IMG/VR virus record: IMGVR_UViG_3300022939_001307
Location: 1-35,627 of that record
From: a virus
DNA: 35,627 nucleotides
Direction: 5' to 3' (one strand)
Position 1 is the stretch's first letter, and each line of letters begins with the position of its first letter. The translations under genes were made by a program, and so were the position numbers. Shown piece by piece: positions 1 to 6,882 of this stretch. The notes below the pieces were generated by a model that saw only the letters and a list, made by a program, of their open reading frames with translations, had not been told where the DNA came from and ran no database searches.

Positions 1-263
1 GTGAGTATTCCCTTGTTGATGGCAGCGATATGTATTTTAAGTTTGTTGTTGCTGATCAAGACGATGTTGATGAAGTTGGTAGAGCAGTCGATACCTATCG
101 TGCAGCAGGTGTGGACGTTCCTGTATATCTCATGCCGCTTGGGGGTAGGTCAGAAGAATACACTCTCAACGTACAAGAGGTGGCGAACCTCTGTATGGAA
201 CGAGGGTGGAGGTTCTCGCCAAGACTCCACATTAGCTTATTCGGAAATGCCTGGGGCACTTAA
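1..263 (+). CDS. queE: 7-carboxy-7-deazaguanine synthase QueE, 3' fragment
   Basis: Partial gene; the 5' end lies outside the window and the reading frame is open from base 3. About 86 C-terminal residues are visible. They match the QueE tail: a PVYLMPLGG segment, then YTLN, ERGWRFSPRLH and a terminal NAWGT. QueE is a radical SAM enzyme that converts 6-carboxytetrahydropterin to 7-carboxy-7-deazaguanine, the precursor of preQ0 for queuosine or for 7-deazaguanine DNA modification in phages. The CxxxCxxC cluster would lie upstream and cannot be checked. The family call rests on recognising the tail. Confidence 0.85.
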   Translation, partial: EYSLVDGSDMYFKFVVADQDDVDEVGRAVDTYRAAGVDVPVYLMPLGGRSEEYTLNVQEVANLCMERGWRFSPRLHISLFGNAWGT

Positions 264-336
264 AGAAAATCTAGATAGTATTCCAAAAGGTATAAAAAGC
301 GAAGAAGAATACGAAAAGATAAGGAAACAACTATGA
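247..336 (+). CDS. possible 29-residue peptide overlapping queE end
   Basis: An ATG inside the last codons of queE opens a 29-codon frame. It ends in TGA overlapping the ATG of the next gene by four bases (ATGA). The peptide is charged, rich in Lys and Glu, with no recognisable motif. The only support is the coupled stop/start, a pattern used by many small genes further on. It may instead be only a spacer frame that happens to stay open. Confidence 0.25.
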   Translation: MPGALKENLDSIPKGIKSEEEYEKIRKQL

Positions 337-674
337 ATAAACACGCTGTTATACAACAATACTTTTCAGCTTGGAATACACGAAATGCTGATAAACTTAC
401 AGAACTATTTGCAGAAAATAGCTCACTAATTGATTGGGAAATTGACGTTACAGGACGTGATAATGTAATTGCTGCCAATGCAAAGATCTGGGAAGATGTT
501 CCAGACATTCATGTACTAGTTGAAAAAATTGCAACTGATGATAGCACAGGCAGTGGTTATGGTATTATTACAGTAACAAGCAAAGAACAAAATTTACTCT
601 TACCAGTATTAGATGTTTTTGTATTTGATGACAATAACAAAATTACACGAGTAAGTGCATACAAGCAACAATAA
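333..674 (+). CDS. NTF2-like/SnoaL-like small protein
   Basis: 113 residues. The N-terminus (AVIQQYFSAWNTRNADKLTELF) is the typical first helix pair of the NTF2-like superfamily (SnoaL, ketosteroid-isomerase-like). It is followed by a region with a WE..VTGRDNV pattern and a C-terminal beta-rich half ending in a VFDDNNKITRV strand pair. Such folds serve as isomerases, hydratases or binding pockets, so no reaction can be named. It lies 8 bp before metK and is probably cotranscribed with it. Family-level call only. Confidence 0.6.
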   Translation: MNKHAVIQQYFSAWNTRNADKLTELFAENSSLIDWEIDVTGRDNVIAANAKIWEDVPDIHVLVEKIATDDSTGSGYGIITVTSKEQNLLLPVLDVFVFDDNNKITRVSAYKQQ

Positions 675-682
675 GGAAAATC

Positions 683-1762
683 ATGAACAATTATATTTTT
701 ACTAGCGAAAGTGTTAGCGAAGGACACCCAGATAAGGTAGCAGACCAAATCTCAGATGCCCTAGTTGATGCTGGGTTAAAGAATGGTGACGAGACTACAC
801 GTGTCGCTATTGAAACACTTGTAACTACCAATCATGTAACATTGGCGGGCGAAGTAAAAAACTTTAATGTAGACGATGCAACAATTGATAAAATTGTTAG
901 AGAAAAAGTTCGTGAAATTGGTTACGAACAGACTGGATTTCATTGGAAAAATTTAAGTGTAGCAAATCATATACACAAACAAAGTGCTGACATTGCACTA
1001 GGGACAGACGATTTTGGTGCAGGTGATCAAGGCATTATGTTTGGTTATGCATGTAATGATAATGAAGCATACATGCCTGCTCCGATATATTATTCACATG
1101 AAATTCTAAAACAACTCAAACAACAACGTCAGCATGTACTAGGGCCAGATGCTAAATCACAAGTAAGTGTAGAGTACGAAGGCGGTCAGGTAAAACGCAT
1201 TGACCAAATTGTGATAAGTACTCAGCACAAGGAAGGTTTGTTTGAACAAGCACAGAATATATCCAAGCTAGCCGCACTTAGTGTACTAGGAGACTTAGTA
1301 GATGATAAAACTATATGGCATCTTAATCCCACTGGTAACTTTGTTATTGGTGGACCAGACGGTGATGCTGGTGTTACCGGAAGAAAGATTATTGTCGATA
1401 CCTATGGCGGTTTTGCTCCTCACGGTGGCGGTGCTTTTAGCGGGAAAGATCCCACAAAAGTGGATAGATCGGCTGCCTACATGGCTAGGTGGCTTGCCAA
1501 AAATGTAGTAGCAGACGACATGGCTGATTGGTGCCAGATTCAACTTAGCTATGCTATTGGTGTTAAAGAGCCTACGAGCATTTACATAGACAGTAATGGT
1601 CACAATCGTAGTATTCAAAAGTTTATTGAAAATAATATTGATTTGACGCCGTTGGGTATTATTAAAAGATTTGACATGTTTAACTTTACACAGTATAGTG
1701 CTAACTGTACATACGGACACTTTGGTAATAAAGATGTTCCGTGGGAAAGGATTGGATGGTAA
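683..1762 (+). CDS. metK: S-adenosylmethionine synthetase
   Basis: 359 residues, slightly shorter than the roughly 380-400 of cellular MetK, and apparently intact. Makes SAM from methionine and ATP in the cytoplasm. Visible signatures are the GHPDK loop at residues 14-18, GAGDQG at 112-117, NPTGNFVIGGPDGDAG from 215, and the P-loop-like GGGAFSGKD at 248-256. An AAGGAAAATC ribosome-binding stretch precedes the ATG. The stop codon shares one base with the next start (TAATG). A viral SAM source makes sense here because the window encodes QueE, seven further radical SAM enzymes and a methyltransferase, all SAM consumers. It could also offset host SAM depletion; that is inference. Confidence 0.97.
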   Translation: MNNYIFTSESVSEGHPDKVADQISDALVDAGLKNGDETTRVAIETLVTTNHVTLAGEVKNFNVDDATIDKIVREKVREIGYEQTGFHWKNLSVANHIHKQSADIALGTDDFGAGDQGIMFGYACNDNEAYMPAPIYYSHEILKQLKQQRQHVLGPDAKSQVSVEYEGGQVKRIDQIVISTQHKEGLFEQAQNISKLAALSVLGDLVDDKTIWHLNPTGNFVIGGPDGDAGVTGRKIIVDTYGGFAPHGGGAFSGKDPTKVDRSAAYMARWLAKNVVADDMADWCQIQLSYAIGVKEPTSIYIDSNGHNRSIQKFIENNIDLTPLGIIKRFDMFNFTQYSANCTYGHFGNKDVPWERIGW

Positions 1763-1932
1763 TGAAAGAACCACGCACAGAAAAATTAGTTGAAGAACTT
1801 AAAGCAACAGTTGATCGCCTAAATAGATTGGATAAACTATTACAACTGTCTAATGTTAGTTATGACTTGGGACGTAGCAGACGTGATGAAGCATACACAT
1901 TAGAAAATGTTGTACAAAAGGTAGAGTACTAA
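1762..1932 (+). CDS. small coiled-coil-like unknown protein
   Basis: 56 residues starting at the ATG that overlaps the metK stop by one base. The frame is open a little further upstream inside metK, but the TAATG start fits the coupling seen with both neighbours. The sequence is highly charged with a heptad-like run (LVEELKATVDRLNRLDKLLQ), suggesting a short coiled coil. No family recognised. Ends in another TAATG junction with the following gene. Confidence 0.7.
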   Translation: MKEPRTEKLVEELKATVDRLNRLDKLLQLSNVSYDLGRSRRDEAYTLENVVQKVEY

Positions 1933-2219
1933 TGAGCGAATGGTTTAGGCGTCTTATCTTTAAGCACACAGGAAAAGATGTGTACGCTAAAGAAGAAGAA
2001 ACAAAAGAAAATGCATTAGGTCCTTGGGTTAAAGTTGTTGAAGTACACTTTGACAAAGACAATCCACAACGTGGATACTTTGAACTAGATTGGAACGATG
2101 ACTTTGTCGGACTACTAGGTGAAGCAGGTTATGCAGGTGAAACACCAGAAGCAATTGTTGATCTATGGTTCAATGACTTGTGTCGCAGTGTAGCACTTGA
2201 AGCAGAAGCAGAAGATTAA
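1932..2219 (+). CDS. conserved-looking phage protein, unknown function
   Basis: 95 residues, acidic, coupled by TAATG overlaps at both ends. The C-terminal half has a regular alternating strand (VEVHFDKDNPQRGYFELDWN) followed by an acidic helix (PEAIVDLWFNDLCRSVALEAEAED). No catalytic motif or membrane segment is visible. It resembles the small unknown proteins common in marine T4-like phages, but no named family is assigned. Confidence 0.75.
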   Translation: MSEWFRRLIFKHTGKDVYAKEEETKENALGPWVKVVEVHFDKDNPQRGYFELDWNDDFVGLLGEAGYAGETPEAIVDLWFNDLCRSVALEAEAED

Positions 2220-2644
2220 TGAGACTATGTAACGAACCTACATTGTTCAACTATGAGCACTTGGATAAAATTTGCAAGCATTATAATGCTCAGTATGTTG
2301 TTGATACTGAGCAAGATGGCATTGCTTGTGCAGTGTTTTACGGCATAACACCACATCCAGACAGTGGTAGTCGTTACTTTGCATTGTATATGACGTCAGA
2401 TACAAATCAACTTATGATTACAAATGGAAGCTGGGTAGAGGATCAAGAATTTGCAGGTATCATTGCAGACAATGGAGATATTATCTTTAGTAGGAGCAGA
2501 CACGACTATCGTGTTAGCGATGATGAAAGTGTTTGGATTGACGGTGGTAGGGAGTATATTCGCAGACCGCTTGTCAGTGTAGATCGAATGGTACGTTTAA
2601 CAGTGTACAAAGGCAGACTGGAGGTATGGTTTGATAACGATTAG
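2219..2644 (+). CDS. unknown phage protein, 141 aa
   Basis: Starts at an ATG sharing one base with the preceding stop. A mixed alpha/beta sequence with many aromatic residues and no transmembrane segment. Three Cys near the N-terminus (residues 4, 20 and about 37) do not form an obvious metal site. The 3' end contains a strong GGAGG that appears to serve as ribosome-binding site for the next small gene, which starts inside this one. Function not recognised. Confidence 0.7.
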   Translation: MRLCNEPTLFNYEHLDKICKHYNAQYVVDTEQDGIACAVFYGITPHPDSGSRYFALYMTSDTNQLMITNGSWVEDQEFAGIIADNGDIIFSRSRHDYRVSDDESVWIDGGREYIRRPLVSVDRMVRLTVYKGRLEVWFDND

Positions 2645-2786
2645 CGGTTGTTGCCATACACCAATTCCAGCACATTATGAAACAGAAATAGAAACACCAG
2701 AAGGACACCGTTACGTAGTCACAGTACACTATTGTAAAACATGCGGTAGTCAAAAAGTAACAACAAACGTAAGACATGTGAAATGA
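2631..2786 (+). CDS. small zinc-ribbon-like protein with TTG start
   Basis: 51 residues beginning at TTG 2631, six bases after a perfect GGAGG at 2620-2624 (seen). The start overlaps the end of the previous gene by 14 bases, and the stop overlaps the next ATG (ATGA). It carries an SGCCHTP segment near the N-terminus and HYCKTCG about 25 residues later, a Cys/His spacing that suggests a small zinc-binding knuckle. The strong Shine-Dalgarno and coupled stop make it likely real despite the rare start. Partner and function are unknown. Confidence 0.65.
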   Translation: MITISGCCHTPIPAHYETEIETPEGHRYVVTVHYCKTCGSQKVTTNVRHVK

Positions 2787-3013
2787 CACCAGTAGAAATA
2801 TTTGAATACAAGCAACGTTGGAAGCCAGGCACTACTGTAAGGCTACACAGTGACGTTGTTGATCGTGGCAAAAGTTGGTGTCGAAAACAGTTAGAAAAAC
2901 ATCAATGGAGTGTTACAACTTGGACTGGACAGTACGAGCACAGTTTTCATTTTGAAGACAGTGGAGAAGCGTTGCGCTTTAAAATAGCTATGGGAGAATT
3001 TGCAGATCAATGA
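2783..3013 (+). CDS. unknown small basic protein
   Basis: 76 residues, ATGA overlap with the upstream stop and a four-base overlap with the next ATG. Contains Trp- and Arg-rich stretches (WKPGTTVRLHSDVVDRGKSW) and a final segment, FEDSGEALRFKIAMGEF, typical of a short alpha/beta fold. No membrane or metal motif. No named family; part of the coupled small-gene operon. Confidence 0.7.
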   Translation: MTPVEIFEYKQRWKPGTTVRLHSDVVDRGKSWCRKQLEKHQWSVTTWTGQYEHSFHFEDSGEALRFKIAMGEFADQ

Positions 3014-3417
3014 AGATAGAAATACCTCATCCGGATGAAATTGATACTGTAGGGACGCATCTTATAATACACCCTTGGGATACCTGGAACATGGATCAAA
3101 CACTTGCTTATATTATTGTTCCTATGCTTGAGCAACTAAAAGCAACTAAGCATGGTGCGCCAGCAATAGAGTTCAAAGATGTACCGGAAGAATTACATCC
3201 ACCAGAAGAACAGATATCAAAATTATATACACACGGTGAAACAGACGATAACTATTTCAAACGATGGGATTGGGTATTAGACGAAATGATTTGGGCATTT
3301 ACTTTTAAGCGTGATCGTTTTGACAGTTTAATGGAAGAAGATCCAAAAGCAACACAAGAACGCTTGTCAAATGCGTTTAAATTATTTGGCAAATATTATG
3401 AATCACTATGGGATTAG
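3010..3417 (+). CDS. conserved phage protein of unknown function
   Basis: 135 residues. The pattern of a Trp-Asn/Asp-x-DxTLA segment (TWNMDQTLAYIIVPMLEQLK), a KHGAP turn, DVPEEL and a later WDWVLDEMIWAF helix is one I recognise from proteins frequent in T4-like and marine phages. I know no assigned function. No catalytic motif or membrane segment. It ends four bases before a short membrane peptide gene. Confidence 0.75.
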   Translation: MKIEIPHPDEIDTVGTHLIIHPWDTWNMDQTLAYIIVPMLEQLKATKHGAPAIEFKDVPEELHPPEEQISKLYTHGETDDNYFKRWDWVLDEMIWAFTFKRDRFDSLMEEDPKATQERLSNAFKLFGKYYESLWD

Positions 3418-3420
3418 AAA

Positions 3421-3498
3421 ATGATAGGTATACTAGCAGCCATAATTTTACCGCAACTATGCCTGATTGCAGGCTTTATCTTAGGAGAGATGAAATGA
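3421..3498 (+). CDS. 25-residue hydrophobic peptide
   Basis: A short frame starting at ATG 3421 encodes an almost wholly hydrophobic peptide (MIGILAAIILPQLCLIAGFI followed by LGEMK), enough for one membrane span. Its TGA overlaps the ATG of the SH3-fold gene (ATGA). The start lies three bases after the preceding stop. Small size leaves room for doubt, but the position and composition fit the single-span micro-proteins common in phage early operons. Confidence 0.5.
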   Translation: MIGILAAIILPQLCLIAGFILGEMK

Positions 3499-3761
3499 AA
3501 GACCGTAATGAAATTTTAAATGCACTTCGCAAAGGCGATGTTATTGTTGAGTTTACAAAAGTAAACGGTGACTATCGCAAAATGATCTGCACACTTAACG
3601 AAAGTGTGTTGCCGCCTGCTACAAAAGACGACAGCGTAACACAGAAAAAGGTACGTGAAGTTAATCCAGAAGTTTGTGTTGTATATGATGTAAACGCAAA
3701 AGGATGGCGATCATTTCGTTGGGATAGTGTAATTGAAGCAAACCCTGATGTACCGTTTTAA
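3495..3761 (+). CDS. SH3-like beta-barrel phage protein (DUF2693 type)
   Basis: 88 residues from ATG 3495. The frame is open to 3408, but the internal ATG coupled to the upstream peptide stop fits the layout better. The pattern (helix ILNALRKGDVIVEFTKVNG, a KMICTL strand, a variable loop, then VVYDVNAKGWRSFRWDSV) is that of the small SH3-fold proteins of T4-like phages classed as DUF2693. No enzymatic function is known for this family. Confidence 0.75.
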   Translation: MKDRNEILNALRKGDVIVEFTKVNGDYRKMICTLNESVLPPATKDDSVTQKKVREVNPEVCVVYDVNAKGWRSFRWDSVIEANPDVPF

Positions 3762-3870
3762 ACAATACATAATGGGTACTAAACTGTTTTGGCGACTATA
3801 CTTCTGGTGGGGTATACGCCAAGCACGTAAACGCCGTATAGAACGTGAAGCAGAAAGAGAGAAGCAATGA
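3748..3870 (+). CDS. 40-residue basic amphipathic protein
   Basis: Starts at ATG 3748, overlapping the end of the previous gene by 14 bases; a second in-frame ATG at 3772 would give 32 residues. An aromatic patch (LFWRLYFWWGI) is followed by a highly charged Arg/Glu helix ending in EREAEREKQ. The stop overlaps the next ATG (ATGA). A membrane-anchored or nucleic-acid-contacting micro-protein is possible. No family recognised. Confidence 0.55.
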   Translation: MYRFKQYIMGTKLFWRLYFWWGIRQARKRRIEREAEREKQ

Positions 3871-4025
3871 GCAAATATACAAAGTCATTAACCGCCGAAC
3901 AGTTGATACAATATATTGCTATTGATCGTCCTGAAATGTCACATGATAAAGTTAAGTGGCAGAGAGATCATTATAATGATGAATATTGGGAGAAAGTACA
4001 CAATGACAGAACTAATAATCTATAA
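3867..4025 (+). CDS. unknown 52-residue protein
   Basis: ATGA-coupled to the gene before; its 3' end overlaps the next start by 23 bases. Hydrophilic sequence with an aromatic/charged C-terminal half (WQRDHYNDEYWEKVHNDR). No motif recognised. Support comes from tight coupling on both sides rather than homology. Confidence 0.5.
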   Translation: MSKYTKSLTAEQLIQYIAIDRPEMSHDKVKWQRDHYNDEYWEKVHNDRTNNL

Positions 4026-4104
4026 CATACTATTTTGGGTACCATACATCTGGGTATGTAGTTTACCGGAAAAACTTATGCAAGCGGCGATTGATGCAGC
4101 ATGA
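4003..4104 (+). CDS. 33-residue single-span membrane peptide
   Basis: Short frame from ATG 4003. Residues 4-20 (LIIYNILFWVPYIWVCS) form a likely membrane helix, followed by an amphipathic tail ending in QAAIDAA. The stop overlaps the next ATG (ATGA). A frame open further upstream shares the same end, but the ATG nearest the overlap is preferred. Function unknown. Confidence 0.5.
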   Translation: MTELIIYNILFWVPYIWVCSLPEKLMQAAIDAA

Positions 4105-4277
4105 AAAAAATTAAAGTAGAAACAGTAGAGCTTACTAAAAAAGTCTACATTGTAGAAGTAGATGAAAATGGTGAAGATGCATGGGCTTGTGACAGTGTTG
4201 TTATGGGTGAAGTTGAACCAACAAGTAGTGAGTTTCTAGACTTCACAATTTTTGGATATAATAGAGTCAATGAATGA
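4101..4277 (+). CDS. unknown 58-residue acidic protein
   Basis: Starts at an ATGA overlap. Predicted strands with alternating Val/Glu (KIKVETVELTKKVYIVEVDE), then WACDSVVMGEVEPTSSEFLDF. This resembles a small beta-rich domain and is typical of uncharacterised phage early genes. It overlaps the next start by eight bases. Confidence 0.6.
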   Translation: MKKIKVETVELTKKVYIVEVDENGEDAWACDSVVMGEVEPTSSEFLDFTIFGYNRVNE

Positions 4278-4503
4278 ACAACCTAAGTTAATATTACTAT
4301 CAGACATTATAGAACAAAAAGTTCGCAAAGAAAAAGAACTAGAGTTCTATCAAGCAGAACTAGAAAAACTCAAAGAAAAAATGTATTGGATACAACGTGA
4401 CATTGATGTCAACAATATAATCATTGACATGATTAAGTCAGATGCTATACTAGATGTAAAAGAGAACATGGAAAATAAATTACTAAAGGACGAATCACAG
4501 TGA
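4270..4503 (+). CDS. coiled-coil protein, 77 aa
   Basis: ATG 4270 is chosen over the upstream TTG because it leaves a compact overlap with the preceding gene. Residues 15-45 form a heptad-like, Lys/Glu-rich coiled coil (QKVRKEKELEFYQAELEKLK). No catalytic motif. It ends in a GTGA overlap with the RNase H-like nuclease gene, so the two are probably translated together. Confidence 0.65.
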   Translation: MNEQPKLILLSDIIEQKVRKEKELEFYQAELEKLKEKMYWIQRDIDVNNIIIDMIKSDAILDVKENMENKLLKDESQ

Positions 4504-5480
4504 CTTATATCTTAGTAGATAGTCTTAATATGTTTTATCGTGCACGTCATGTAGTACGTGGCGATGATATTGAAACTAAAATTGGCATGGCATATCATAT
4601 CATGTTTAGTGCTATTAATAAAGCATGGAGAGACTTTAACGGCAGTCATGTTGTATTTTGTTTTGAAGGTCGTAGTTGGCGCAAAGATCACTACGAGCCT
4701 TACAAACGTAATCGTAAAGAAGCACGTGATGCACTTACGCCTAGAGAACAAGAAGAAGATGCTAAGTACTTTGAAGCGTTTGATGAACTAAAAGAGTTTA
4801 TGGAAAAACGTACTAACTGCACAGTATTACAGAATTCAGTATGTGAAGCAGATGACTTTATTGCAAGATTTATACAAAATCATCCAAAGGATGACCATGT
4901 TATTATTAGTAGCGACAGTGATTTTTATCAACTACTTGCTCCTAATGTTAGCCAATATAATGGCATCACTAACCAACACATTCGTTTGGATGGCATATAT
5001 AACGACAAAGGCAAGCCAGTCATTGATAACAAAACTAAAGAACAAAAAGTAGCAGGCGATCCTGAATGGCTATTATTTGAAAAGTGTATCCGTGGAGATA
5101 CTAGTGACAACATTTTTAGTGCATATCCTGGTGCACGTAAAAAAGGCACAAAGAACAAAGTAGGATTACTAGAAGCATTTGCAGATCGTAATGGCAAAGG
5201 CTTTGACTGGAATAACTTTATGTTGCAAAAATGGGTAGATCATGAAGGTGTAGAACATCGTGTATTAGATGATTTTAACCGAAATCGTGAACTAATAGAC
5301 CTTACAGCACAACCTGATGACATTAAAAAGGTGTTAGACGAATCTATTGTTGCACAAGTACAAAAAGTGCCTATAAGTGGTGTAGGTATTCACTTTATGA
5401 AGTTTTGTGGCAAACATGATTTGAAGCGAATTAGTGATCAAGCTGAAGCTCATGCTGAGTATTTAAACGCAAGTTATTAA
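4500..5480 (+). CDS. rnh: T4 RNase H-like 5'-3' exonuclease / flap nuclease
   Basis: 326 residues, GTG start preceded by AGGA and overlapping the upstream stop. A FEN-1/T4 RNase H superfamily nuclease that removes RNA primers and 5' flaps during phage replication. Metal-binding acidic residues lie in expected motifs: D7 near the N-terminus, EADD at 116-119, SSDSDF at 137-142 and RGDTSDN around 198-204. The arch-like basic segment YKRNRKEARD near residue 70 also fits. T4 RNase H is of similar length (about 305). I infer a role at the viral replication fork. Confidence 0.9.
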   Translation: MTYILVDSLNMFYRARHVVRGDDIETKIGMAYHIMFSAINKAWRDFNGSHVVFCFEGRSWRKDHYEPYKRNRKEARDALTPREQEEDAKYFEAFDELKEFMEKRTNCTVLQNSVCEADDFIARFIQNHPKDDHVIISSDSDFYQLLAPNVSQYNGITNQHIRLDGIYNDKGKPVIDNKTKEQKVAGDPEWLLFEKCIRGDTSDNIFSAYPGARKKGTKNKVGLLEAFADRNGKGFDWNNFMLQKWVDHEGVEHRVLDDFNRNRELIDLTAQPDDIKKVLDESIVAQVQKVPISGVGIHFMKFCGKHDLKRISDQAEAHAEYLNASY

Positions 5481-5481
5481 T

Positions 5482-5955
5482 ATGAGTAAACTAAACGCAA
5501 TACCTGTAATTGAAGATAAGTTCTACATTATTGAATCACGTGGTTCTAAAGTAGGTACTTTAAAACTTGACGAAAAGGGTAAATATATATTATACAGCAA
5601 TGTAGATAATACTGAAACTGTTTACGATGATTTAAGTGAATTTGTTGTAAAAGAGAAAAAGACAAAAACGTTTGTTAATGACACAGTCTATGGTTATCAA
5701 ACTAATACAGAGATAGTACACGAAAAATCACTACAAGATAATGTGCCTATCTTTAAGAAGACAGCCACAAGTCAACAATATTTTGCGGCTGGTTACTATG
5801 GTATAAGGTTTCCACGTCTAGGCTGGAGTGATGCATTTTGTCCCAGGCTAAAAACTTTACAAACGTATGAATGGATAGGTCCATTTAAATCGCAAGATGA
5901 TGTAAGCCTAGCCATTAAGCGAAAGGGGCAAGAAAATGAGGTTTCTATTAATTAG
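5482..5955 (+). CDS. conserved phage protein, 157 aa, unknown
   Basis: Begins one base after the nuclease stop. Alternating strands in the N-terminal half (FYIIESRGSKVGTLKLDEKGKY and onward) suggest a beta-rich domain. The C-terminal half contains an aromatic segment (AAGYYGIRFPRLGWSDAFCP) and a final helix DDVSLAIKRKGQENE. No known motif. Its end overlaps the following secreted protein gene by 20 bases. Confidence 0.75.
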   Translation: MSKLNAIPVIEDKFYIIESRGSKVGTLKLDEKGKYILYSNVDNTETVYDDLSEFVVKEKKTKTFVNDTVYGYQTNTEIVHEKSLQDNVPIFKKTATSQQYFAAGYYGIRFPRLGWSDAFCPRLKTLQTYEWIGPFKSQDDVSLAIKRKGQENEVSIN

Positions 5956-6292
5956 CCTATTAGCAATAATGTTGCCAGCTGGAATATTGGCACAGTCAAA
6001 TGAAAAGATGTTTATTACCACACAGTTCTGCGGGCCGTGGGAAGATGTGATGAACACTCCTAAAAAATACAAAGAAGCTATGCTTTTTACTGGCACTGGT
6101 GTACAATTCGCAACCAATAACATGCAACCATATACTGGCGGCATGTTTTTCTTTGTAAATCAAGATACTGGCACATGGAGTATTGTAAACGTATACGGCG
6201 ACGGTATGGCATGTATGGCACAAACAGGTAAAGAGTTTAAACCGTATGTTGGAAATCAGCCCTGGGATAAACCAAAAGGTGACGGGCTATGA
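5936..6292 (+). CDS. exported unknown protein with signal peptide
   Basis: 118 residues. The N-terminus has Arg2, a hydrophobic core (LLISLLAIMLPAGI) and an ILAQ boundary that looks like a signal peptidase I site after Ala19. The mature part is aromatic with two Cys (FCGPW and MACMAQ) that might form a disulfide in the periplasm. No family recognised. Coupled by ATGA to the next, also membrane-associated, gene. Confidence 0.7.
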   Translation: MRFLLISLLAIMLPAGILAQSNEKMFITTQFCGPWEDVMNTPKKYKEAMLFTGTGVQFATNNMQPYTGGMFFFVNQDTGTWSIVNVYGDGMACMAQTGKEFKPYVGNQPWDKPKGDGL

Positions 6293-6525
6293 ACTGGGTA
6301 ATAGTAGTTTTATTTGCAACAATGGGTGGGGACATATATGTGTTTACAAAGCCTACATTCGACACAAAACAAGAATGTGTGACGTCTATTAAAGATCCAG
6401 AAAAGATTCCAGAATATTCAAAAAAACTGGTAATGGAATATGGGAGATTAATGCCAATTCGCTCAGTAGGTTGTATAGAAGAAACTGATTTAAAACGTAT
6501 TTTGGAAGGTCAAAACAAGCTATAA
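6289..6525 (+). CDS. small membrane or exported protein, 78 aa
   Basis: ATGA-coupled to the exported protein gene. The N-terminal stretch MNWVIVVLFATMGGDIYVF is a short hydrophobic signal or anchor. The remainder contains two Cys (ECVTS and GCIEE), suggestive of an external disulfide. With the previous gene it may act at the cell envelope during infection. That is inference; no homolog recognised. Confidence 0.65.
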   Translation: MNWVIVVLFATMGGDIYVFTKPTFDTKQECVTSIKDPEKIPEYSKKLVMEYGRLMPIRSVGCIEETDLKRILEGQNKL

Positions 6526-6531
6526 TAAGTG

Positions 6532-6557
6532 CTACTTTAATAAATACATTAAAGTAG
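6532..6557 (+). promoter_or_regulatory. perfect palindrome with late-promoter-like ATAAATAC core
   Basis: A 10-bp perfect inverted repeat (CTACTTTAAT and ATTAAAGTAG) flanks a six-base loop. ATAAATAC at 6540-6547 spans the left arm end and loop. The octamer matches the T4-type late promoter core and recurs before other genes here. The hairpin could end the upstream transcript, protect an mRNA end or bind a protein. It lacks a trailing T-run, so simple terminator function is doubtful. Confidence 0.5.
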
Positions 6558-6573
6558 TATAGAAAGAAAATTT

Positions 6574-6882
6574 ATGGCTAGACCTAAACCAAAAATATTA
6601 ATGGAATTTACAGACCCTAAAAGTTTCCGCAGTGAGCAATTACTAGCAGCTGAAGCAATCTATGCAGTATTCCATGAAGGCAAACCAATTAACTTACGAA
6701 GTCTTAATAGTTTAACAAATTATCCTGGACCTAAGTATAAAAAAGTATCCTTTAGCAATAGTGGTCACGCTTTTAACTTAGCGGAACGATTAAATAAGTT
6801 ATTTAAAACTGACAAGTTTGAAGTAGTTAAACTTACTGAAGGAAAAGTAATTAAGGAAAATGACGACACCGGACTTTTATAA
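6574..6882 (+). CDS. unknown phage protein, 102 aa
   Basis: Preceded by the palindrome/promoter-like element and a weak AGAAAGAAAA ribosome-binding stretch. Basic sequence (MARPKPKILMEFTDPKSF) with a central helix QLLAAEAIYAVFHEGK and a C-terminal positively charged region. It might contact nucleic acid, but no fold was recognised. Overlaps the next gene by 23 bases. Confidence 0.7.
   Translation: MARPKPKILMEFTDPKSFRSEQLLAAEAIYAVFHEGKPINLRSLNSLTNYPGPKYKKVSFSNSGHAFNLAERLNKLFKTDKFEVVKLTEGKVIKENDDTGLL

Noticed and set aside
1-246. Longer frame from GTG at base 1 on the plus strand
   Set aside because: The QueE frame in another phase has clear family motifs over the same bases; only the last 29 codons might be used.
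1295-1774. 159-codon minus-strand open frame inside metK
   Set aside because: It lies wholly antisense to an enzyme gene with all motifs; hydrophobic, no ribosome site. A shadow frame.
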